Origin: Syntrophaceae bacterium UBA4059 | Lineage (GTDB): Bacteria > Desulfobacterota > Syntrophia > Syntrophales > Smithellaceae | Assembly: GCA_002382045.1 (NCBI GenBank) | Contig: DFZJ01000102.1 | Span: 4,972-16,818, forward strand | Length of the DNA: 11,847 nt | Reading direction: 5' to 3' | Shown: piece after piece, positions 6,812-11,847 of the stretch | How positions within the stretch are numbered: the stretch's first letter is position 1 | Layout: every line of letters starts with the position of its first letter | The notes under the pieces: model-generated | Database searches by the model: none | Told to the model about the DNA's origin: nothing | The model's input: only the letters and a program-made list of their open reading frames with translations | Made by a program: the position numbers and the translations under genes

Positions 6812-7138
6812 TTATGGATTGATGGACATATAAACAGTCAAATCGAATTGGGGATGGAGTTGGCCGTTCTTTGCCTCAGAATGGGGTATAATCTTAATTA
6901 TATCAGTTGAAAGAGAAACAATAATATTTTGTTGAAACAAAAACACGTGGCGATTTTTAGCAATAGGGCTTACTGCAATATTTAACATTTCCTGATTAAA
7001 TCCACACCGCATTGCTATGCATTGCAAAAACCGGCCAAAAAACCGGCCAAATTGTCCTGAAGGTGGATATTCGACACGTGTATCTATGCTGTGGCCCCTT
7101 CGGACTTCCTTTAATCCACATAGGTCACAGGATTCCAT
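6812..7138 (-). CDS. Doubtful small ORF, hypothetical 108-residue protein
   Basis: An open frame of 108 residues starts with MESCDLCGLKEVRRG, where the CxxC could bind metal, and ends FDLTVYMSINP. I do not recognise the family. Against it: no ribosome site precedes the ATG, an in-frame TAA lies 12 nt upstream, and the middle (FGRFFGRF) is encoded by a tandem DNA duplication. For it: the frame is long for such AT-rich DNA, and the N-terminus looks protein-like. It may be the remnant of a longer gene or a chance ORF. Confidence 0.25.
   Translation of the reverse strand: MESCDLCGLKEVRRGHSIDTRVEYPPSGQFGRFFGRFLQCIAMRCGFNQEMLNIAVSPIAKNRHVFLFQQNIIVSLSTDIIKIIPHSEAKNGQLHPQFDLTVYMSINP
7027..7049. repeat. 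Tandem AACCGGCCAAA duplication
   Basis: AACCGGCCAAA occurs twice in close succession, giving CCGGCC-AAAAAA-CCGGCC. Each copy holds the palindrome CCGG/GGCC, so short alternative hairpins are possible. It is GC-rich inside an otherwise AT-rich intergenic region and encodes the FGRFFGRF stretch of the doubtful ORF. Confidence 0.4.
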
Positions 7139-7273
7139 TTTGCAGAATTTTTAGAAATTCCCATACAAAATCAATACATACTCTCATGAAAAACAGACGA
7201 CACCTGCAATCACCTGCTTAAATATCAGTCAGTCGTGAGAAACGTGGCATGGTATTTGCTTTAGCTGTATATC

Positions 7274-8554
7274 ATGATAAATTCTAAAATGAAAACCTCC
7301 GCTTTTCCGGCTGCAATCAACTACCAGTGGGTCATTTTAGCTATATTGAGCGCTACTCATATGATAATGGCTATGTTTTTCTACTCTTGGGGGCCATTGG
7401 CGCCTTTACTCAAGGAAAAACTCCTGATTAATAACAGTCAATTTGGGCTTATCAATTCCACTATGTACTTTGCCATGGTTATTGTCTCTATTCCCTCCGG
7501 TTTTTTGACTGATAAATATGGTGTGAAATGGCTGTTGATTCTTTCAGGCTCTCTTATGGGCGTTGCTTTTTTTCTGCTGTCCCTGTTCCCATTTTATGGT
7601 TTCCTTTTTGTAATTTCCACTTTGGCCGGCGCAGGTTACGGAATGATCAATCAGATATCTGCAAAGGGGATTATGTACTGGTTTGAGCCAAACAAGAGAG
7701 CGACTGTCATGGGAATTAAACAGACAGGAATTACTATTGGCGCGAGTTTGATCGGCGTCTATATACCTTTTTTCGAGGTGATCATGGGATGGCAAAAAGC
7801 CATACTGTTACTTGTTGTTATCATATTCGGCATTTTATTATTTTCGTTCTTTTTTTACAAAGAAAAACCAGAGCCGTTGAATAATTCCCTATCCCCCATC
7901 CAACAGGACCGCCTCAAACAAGGAAAAGTCAGTGTGCGATCGGTTTTACTCAGACCAACTCTGATCTTCACAACAGCGGTTTTCACTCTGTTTGCCATAT
8001 GTCAGGCTTGTCTTACCGCTTTTCTTGTTATCTATGTTCACGAAGTATTCCACTTGTCTATGGCCATTTCGGGAAGCTTGTTTACCGTGGCCATGGTGGG
8101 GGGGACCATCAGCCGGGTTCTGTTCGGACTGATCAGTGACCGTCTCTTCCGGGGGGACAGGGTTGCCCCCCTTGCATTAGTTGCATTGATAGGTGTTTTA
8201 AGCACGGTTTCAGTTGTTTTTTTGAATGATAAGCCCCCATTGTGGCTGTTATATATAATATCCACTTTTCTGGGAGTCGCCTTAATGGGCTGGAATTCCC
8301 TTGCCATTGTTCTTGTAGCAGAAATAGCGGGTACTGAACTTATAGGCTCAGTGATGGGAGTATTGTTTGCGATAGCCTGGGGTGGAATGGTGATCGGCCC
8401 TCCAATATTCGGCGCACTTGTAGACTTGAACGGATACAAATCCGGATGGCTTATGCTCTCGATCCTTTTAGGCATTTCATTTTCCGGCCTGACGATCATC
8501 AGGAAACTCAAAATAAGCGTGAAAAAACGATCCCCTGTTTTAAAGGGGAATTAA
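7274..8554 (+). CDS. Major facilitator superfamily transporter
   Basis: The 426-residue product has the length and about twelve hydrophobic helices of an MFS inner-membrane carrier. The signature loop between helices 2 and 3 is GFLTDKYGVKW (76-86), and its second-half copy is GLISDRLFRGDR (285-296). GIKQTGITIG (147-156) in helix 5 is common in MFS carriers of nitrate, monocarboxylates and related anions. A hydrophilic loop at about 196-225 (KEKPEPLNNSLSP onward) joins the two halves. The substrate cannot be read from sequence. An organic acid is plausible because the AMACR-like gene follows after only 18 nt and is probably co-transcribed. The start is uncertain: ATG 7274 and ATG 7289 (MKTSAF) both lack a good ribosome site. 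Confidence 0.9.
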   Translation: MINSKMKTSAFPAAINYQWVILAILSATHMIMAMFFYSWGPLAPLLKEKLLINNSQFGLINSTMYFAMVIVSIPSGFLTDKYGVKWLLILSGSLMGVAFFLLSLFPFYGFLFVISTLAGAGYGMINQISAKGIMYWFEPNKRATVMGIKQTGITIGASLIGVYIPFFEVIMGWQKAILLLVVIIFGILLFSFFFYKEKPEPLNNSLSPIQQDRLKQGKVSVRSVLLRPTLIFTTAVFTLFAICQACLTAFLVIYVHEVFHLSMAISGSLFTVAMVGGTISRVLFGLISDRLFRGDRVAPLALVALIGVLSTVSVVFLNDKPPLWLLYIISTFLGVALMGWNSLAIVLVAEIAGTELIGSVMGVLFAIAWGGMVIGPPIFGALVDLNGYKSGWLMLSILLGISFSGLTIIRKLKISVKKRSPVLKGN

Positions 8555-8572
8555 CTAACTGTTGGAGGACTT

Positions 8573-9718
8573 ATGCTGGAAAAAGGGGCATTGACCGGAA
8601 TCACCGTACTGGATATCTCAAGACTTCTGCCCGGACCTTATGGTTCGATGATCCTGGCGGATCATGGCGCACGGGTGATTTCCATAGAAGACAAGCGCTT
8701 TATCGCCGAGGGTTTTATCACTACCGTAAACCGGAACAAGGAACACATTTCCCTGGATTTAAAAACCCCCGAGGGAAAGGAGATTTTCTTTCGTCTTGTG
8801 AAAACCGCGGATGTCGTGATGGAAGGTTTCCGTCCGGGTGTCGTACAGCGCCTGGGTGTTGACTATGAAACGGTTTGCAAGGTCAATCCGGGCATCATTT
8901 ACTGTTCCATTACCGGCTATGGACAGACAGGCACATACGTGAATCGGGTCGGTCACGATGTCAATTACCTGAGTGCTGCGGGCATCCTCGATTTAATCGG
9001 CGCGCCGGATTCTCCTCCCGCCATCCCCGGCGTTCAATTGGCGGACATTGCCGGTGGCGGGATGAATGCGGTTATCGGCATTCTGCTTGCGCTCATTGCC
9101 AGGAGTCAGACCGGCAAGGGCCAGTACATTGATATTTCCATGACCGACGGCCTGCTGGGGTTTCTTTCCATCCCGCTTTTCTTTCATCAACTGACCCGCC
9201 AGATCCCCACGCGTTCGGATGCCGTGTTGTCTCACCGATATGCCTGTTACAATACTTATGAAACCGCAGACGGCCGGTCTCTATCCATTGGCGCCGTTGA
9301 ACACCGCTTCTGGAAAAAGCTTTGCGAGCATCTTGAACTTACGGAATTCATCGACCTGCAGTATGACGACAGCAGACGACTGGAAATCATCGACATCCTG
9401 CGCTCTGTTTTTCGCCAGAAGACCCTTGACCGGTGGGACAGCGAGCTCGGAGATATGGATATCTGCTGGGGCAGGGTTCAGAACCTCGAAGAAGTGCTGA
9501 AGGCCCCCTTGTTCAGGGAAAGGGAAATGGTCGTTGACCTTGAGGGAAAGAACGGGAAAACAACGCCGGTTATTGGCATTCCCATCAAGCTGAGCCGAAC
9601 GCCTGGGAAGGTGCGCACCCCAGCCGTTGGTTTTGGAGAAAGCACAGTTCACATTTTGCGGGAAATCGGGTATCCAGAAGACGATATTGCTACGTTTCAA
9701 AAAAAAGGAATCGTATAA
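8573..9718 (+). CDS. CaiB/BaiF family protein, alpha-methylacyl-CoA racemase-like
   Basis: The 381-residue product belongs to the CaiB/BaiF (class III CoA-transferase) family. The N-terminal block LTGITVLDISRLLPGPYGSM (7-26) is typical. Members are either CoA-transferases, with an Asp nucleophile, or alpha-methylacyl-CoA racemases (AMACR), which invert a 2-methyl centre using His, Asp and Glu. The AMACR residues all appear: H128 in GHDVNYLSAAG, D158 in LADIAGGGM, and E243 in IGAVEHRFW. These match H126, D156 and E241 of the mycobacterial racemase by motif. QTGKGQYIDISMTDG (179-193) is also conserved. The racemase reading is thus favoured. The start is supported by GGAGG (8564-8568). A role in making 2-methyl-branched acyl-CoAs ready for beta-oxidation is inferred. 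Confidence 0.88.
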   Translation: MLEKGALTGITVLDISRLLPGPYGSMILADHGARVISIEDKRFIAEGFITTVNRNKEHISLDLKTPEGKEIFFRLVKTADVVMEGFRPGVVQRLGVDYETVCKVNPGIIYCSITGYGQTGTYVNRVGHDVNYLSAAGILDLIGAPDSPPAIPGVQLADIAGGGMNAVIGILLALIARSQTGKGQYIDISMTDGLLGFLSIPLFFHQLTRQIPTRSDAVLSHRYACYNTYETADGRSLSIGAVEHRFWKKLCEHLELTEFIDLQYDDSRRLEIIDILRSVFRQKTLDRWDSELGDMDICWGRVQNLEEVLKAPLFREREMVVDLEGKNGKTTPVIGIPIKLSRTPGKVRTPAVGFGESTVHILREIGYPEDDIATFQKKGIV

Positions 9719-9790
9719 AAACGGGAGTTTTTTGAAATGACGGGCGACACGTCGAGAGGGGACAGGCTGGAAATTCGGCAGGAAGGCATT

Positions 9791-9840
9791 ACCCGGCTGA
9801 AGTTGACGCAATTATCAATGCCGTCAACCTTCAGCCGGGT
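9791..9840. repeat. Long inverted repeat (hairpin) upstream of panB
   Basis: The 18-nt arm 9791-9808 (ACCCGGCTGAAGTTGACG) is the reverse complement of 9822-9840 except for one bulged base; the loop is 13 nt. The hairpin lies between the CaiB-family gene and panB, 60 nt before the panB start. No T-run follows directly, though a T-rich stretch starts about 29 nt later (9869), so it is not a standard terminator. GGCATT (9785-9790) can pair with AATGCC (9817-9822), an alternative that overlaps the right arm by one base. It could be a leader-RNA structure, a REP-like element or a processing site. Confidence 0.7.
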
Positions 9841-9900
9841 AGCCGTGGGATACAACCAATCTCGGTAGATTTTTCTTTTATTTTCAAGGAGAGACCCTAA

Positions 9901-10688
9901 ATGACTTCCCCGGTTACCATCCCGATACTGTATAAAATGAAGGAAAAAGGCGAGAAAATTATTGCCCTGACTGCTTATGATTATCACCTGGCAAGGCTGG
10001 TGGATACATCAGGAACGCATATGATTCTGGTGGGAGACTCCCTTGGCATGGTGGTTCAGGGACGCTCCAGCACCCTGCCGGTAACCATGGATGAAATGAT
10101 TTATCACACGAAGATCGTCACCCGGGCCGCACAGCATGCGCTGGTGGTCGGCGATATGCCGTTCATGTCCTATCACACCGGCATTGAAACCGCCGTGGCC
10201 AATGCCGGAAGGTTCATCAAGGAAGGCGGGGCTGCGGCCGTCAAGCTGGAAGGGGGGCTTCCGTGAGCGGCGTTATCAAGGCCATATCCCAGGCAGGCAT
10301 TTCCGTTCAAGCGCATATCGGCTTGACTCCCCAGTCGGTACATCAGATGGGCGGATACCGGATTCAGCGGGACGAAGAGCGCCTTCTGGCCGATGCCCTT
10401 GAGGTCGAGGCTGCCGGCGCTTTTTCCGTGGTGCTGGAAGGCATTCCCTCCGATATCGCGGAAGCCATTACCCAAAAGCTTAAAATTCCCACGATCGGCA
10501 TCGGTGCCGGCCCCCATTGCGATGGCCAGATTCTGGTGATTCACGACCTTCTGGGCCTGACCGACCGGCATGTTCCCCGCTTTGTAAAACAATACGCCCA
10601 GCTCCTGGATCTGGCCAGGGCCGGGGTTCAGAATTATGTGCAAGAGGTTCAGTCCGGTCGTTTTCCCGGCAAGGAGCATTGCTATTAA
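9901..10688 (+). pseudogene. panB: 3-methyl-2-oxobutanoate hydroxymethyltransferase, interrupted by one frameshift
   Basis: PanB makes ketopantoate from 2-oxoisovalerate and methylene-tetrahydrofolate, the first committed step to pantothenate and CoA. The first frame (9901-10266, stop TGA) gives LTAYDYHLARL, VGDSLGMVVQG with metal ligand D46, VVGDMPF with D85, and VKLEGG with K115 and E117. The rest (from about 10257, open from GTG 10263 to TAA 10686-10688) gives HIGLTPQSVHQMGGYRIQ, VVLEGIP with the catalytic Glu, TIGIGAGP and the usual C-terminal helices. Together they make about 262 residues, close to E. coli PanB (264). The break is in a run of six G (10252-10257): one more G would restore EGGASVSGVIKA. 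Nothing else is damaged, so a sequencing error, slippage-based expression or a very recent mutation are all possible. AAGGAGAG precedes the ATG. Confidence 0.9.
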
Positions 10689-10697
10689 GGAGGCGGA

Positions 10698-11573
10698 ATG
10701 AAACCTTCGGTCGGTATTGTCGGCTGCGGCCGAATGGGCACGGCCCTGGCGAAAGCCCTTGTCGACAGGGGACATGCGATTGTCGGAGTTTCAAGCCTTC
10801 ACCGGACGTCCGCGCAAAGACTGGCGGATATTTGCGGTATATCAGATGCTACCGATCGACCCTGGGAGATCACCCGCAGGGCTGATGTGGTGTTTCTGAG
10901 CACACCGGACGGAGTAATTGAATCCGTATGCGCGTCGATTTCGCAGCAGGACGGGTTTTCCCCGGCCGCTGTCGTTTTTCACTGCTCCGGCGCCCATCCT
11001 TCGACCATTCTGGCTTCCGCCCGCAAGTCCGGCGCATCGATCGGTTCCATGCATCCCCTGCAGAGCTTTGCTTCCTTGGATATCTCTCAAAATCCATTTG
11101 AAGGGATTCGGGTGGCGATCGAGGGAGATTCAAAAGCTGTGTCAGTGGCCGCTCAGATGGCAAGGGATCTGGAAGCGTTTCCGCTACAAATCATTACCGA
11201 AGGAAAACCGCTGTATCACGCGGCTGCCGTGGTAGCCTCCAATTTTCTGGTCACCCTCATGGGGGTAGCGTTCCGGCTCATTCAGCAGGCAGGTGTTAAG
11301 CCTGATGAGGCATTCGCCGTCCTGAAACCCCTTATTGAAGGCACCCTTGCCAATATCGATCGGGTGGGCATTCATCAGGCACTGACAGGACCCGTGGTGC
11401 GCGGCGATGTTCAAACGGTGGAAACCCATATCCAGGCCATTGCTGAAACCTTGCCGGAGCTTCTTCCCCTTTATAACTGTCTGGTTCATTACACGGCGAT
11501 GCAGGCAGGAGAAGGGAACCGGATTTCAGCGGAGATGTTGGAAACCTTTCTGGAAAGGTGTAATTTCGGGTAG
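10698..11573 (+). CDS. Rossmann-fold/DUF2520 oxidoreductase, candidate ketopantoate reductase (PanG-like)
   Basis: The 291-residue product has an N-terminal NAD(P)-binding Rossmann domain (VGIVGCGRMGTALAKAL, 5-21; GxGxxG) and a helical C-terminal domain of the DUF2520 type. Other landmarks are ADVVFLSTPD (62-71), VVFHCSGAHPS and GSMHPLQSFA, then YHAAAVVASNFLVTL, which opens the helical domain. This layout resembles 6-phosphogluconate-dehydrogenase-like reductases. A family of this kind, PanG, was described in Francisella as an alternative ketopantoate reductase; I recall it as DUF2520-containing but could not verify that. The position fits: it follows panB by 9 nt, with AAGGAGG overlapping the panB stop. 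No PanE-type gene is in the window. It would reduce ketopantoate to pantoate. The fold is firm; the reaction is inferred. Confidence 0.85.
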   Translation: MKPSVGIVGCGRMGTALAKALVDRGHAIVGVSSLHRTSAQRLADICGISDATDRPWEITRRADVVFLSTPDGVIESVCASISQQDGFSPAAVVFHCSGAHPSTILASARKSGASIGSMHPLQSFASLDISQNPFEGIRVAIEGDSKAVSVAAQMARDLEAFPLQIITEGKPLYHAAAVVASNFLVTLMGVAFRLIQQAGVKPDEAFAVLKPLIEGTLANIDRVGIHQALTGPVVRGDVQTVETHIQAIAETLPELLPLYNCLVHYTAMQAGEGNRISAEMLETFLERCNFG

Positions 11574-11678
11574 CAGGAGCCCATGGCTGCCAGCCTGTCC
11601 GTCAGATTGCCATCATAGCAACTCGCCTATTTTTTTACATAAGAGGGCATATTATGATTTTGGAATAAGGATTGGCTC
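11574..11678. other. Intergenic gap before the TetR-family gene
   Basis: This 105-nt gap has a run of seven T (11629-11635) but no good GC-rich stem right before it, so a terminator for the panB operon is not established. AT-rich DNA downstream (CATATTATG, 11649-11657) could belong to the regulator's promoter. I see no clear palindromic TetR operator. Confidence 0.35.
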
Positions 11679-11847
11679 ATGGGAATTCAGGAAAGAAAAG
11701 AAAGAGAAAAAGAGATCCGGCACCAGCAGATTATCGTGGCTGCCAGGCGAGTATTCTCGGAAAAAGGGTTCAACAAGTCAACGATGGAAAATATTGCCGG
11801 TGAAACTGAATTAAGTCAGGGAACATTATACTCGATGTTCAAGTTTT
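11679..11847 (+). CDS. TetR/AcrR-family transcriptional regulator, N-terminal part (cut by window end)
   Basis: The first 56 codons encode a charged N-terminal helix (MGIQERKEREKEIRHQQII) followed by the TetR DNA-binding helix-turn-helix: AARRVFSEKGFNKSTMENIA, then TELSQGTLYSMFKF. This is the standard AAxxLFxxKGxxxTTxxxIA...GxxYxxF pattern. The ligand-binding C-terminal domain lies beyond the window. An AAGGA sequence 9-13 nt before the ATG at 11679 supports the start. TetR regulators near acyl-CoA genes often sense CoA esters or fatty acids. Whether it controls the upstream genes is unknown. Confidence 0.88.
   Translation, partial: MGIQERKEREKEIRHQQIIVAARRVFSEKGFNKSTMENIAGETELSQGTLYSMFKF

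Larger units (their letters stand above)
6678..7273. other. AT-rich divergent intergenic region
   Basis: This stretch of about 600 nt separates the minus-strand operon from the plus-strand MFS gene and must hold the promoters for both. It contains the direct repeats at 6729-6753, a doubtful minus-strand ORF at 6812-7138, and a tandem GGCCGG/poly-T duplication at 7027-7049. I found no tRNA, no convincing rho-independent terminator and no consensus sigma-70 promoter. The MFS start itself has no clear ribosome site. Confidence 0.5.

Noticed and set aside
8531..8549. TCCCC...GGGGA inverted repeat at the end of the MFS gene
   Set aside because: Only a 5-bp stem, inside coding sequence and followed closely by the next gene's ribosome site; no T-run.
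9717..9732. AAAAAC-GGGA-GTTTTT hairpin just after the CaiB-family stop, as a terminator
   Set aside because: The stem is almost all A-T with only one G-C pair, so it is too weak for a rho-independent terminator; it also overlaps the stop codon.
9281..9811. Minus-strand open frame of 176 codons opposite the CaiB-family gene
   Set aside because: It is antisense to a gene with full family motifs and has no recognisable domain or ribosome site.
1..11847. CRISPR array, tRNA, rRNA, insertion sequence or phage genes
   Set aside because: No regularly spaced repeats, cloverleaf, transposase or integrase motifs, or terminal inverted repeats were seen on either strand.

Overview
The window looks like chromosomal DNA of an anaerobic Desulfobacterota-type (deltaproteobacterial) bacterium. 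This is inferred from the mix of acyl-CoA genes (carboxyltransferase, crotonase, CaiB/AMACR-like protein), a DUF2520 oxidoreductase next to panB, and strong AGGAGG-type ribosome sites. No rRNA or marker gene is present to fix the taxon.

Layout. Positions 1-658 (minus strand) hold a badly decayed sensor histidine kinase: membrane helix, HAMP, coiled coil and HisKA are still readable, but in different frames. Positions 663-6677 (minus strand) are a tightly packed run of seven genes. In transcription order they are a SlyD-like FKBP isomerase, a crotonase-family protein, a TPR protein, a DUF4037 nucleotidyltransferase-like protein, an NAD-dependent epimerase-like SDR, a DUF4125 protein and an acyl-CoA carboxyltransferase. 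Positions 6678-7273 are an AT-rich divergent intergenic region with short repeats and one doubtful small ORF. Positions 7274-11573 (plus strand) encode an MFS transporter, a CaiB/BaiF protein with AMACR-type catalytic residues, panB broken by one frameshift, and a Rossmann/DUF2520 oxidoreductase that may be the ketopantoate reductase. A TetR-family regulator starts at 11679 and runs off the end.

How the genes may work together. The minus-strand cluster joins two CoA-ester enzymes with unusual active sites to a core of poorly characterised families (TPR, DUF4037, SDR, DUF4125). The core genes are 4 to 18 nt apart, so they are probably co-translated and may form one functional unit. This core is the best candidate for an undescribed system. 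The plus-strand genes suggest import or export of a small acid, epimerisation of a 2-methylacyl-CoA, and the first two steps of pantothenate (hence CoA) synthesis. Base composition rises from AT-rich on the left to GC-rich around panB, so the two halves may have different histories.
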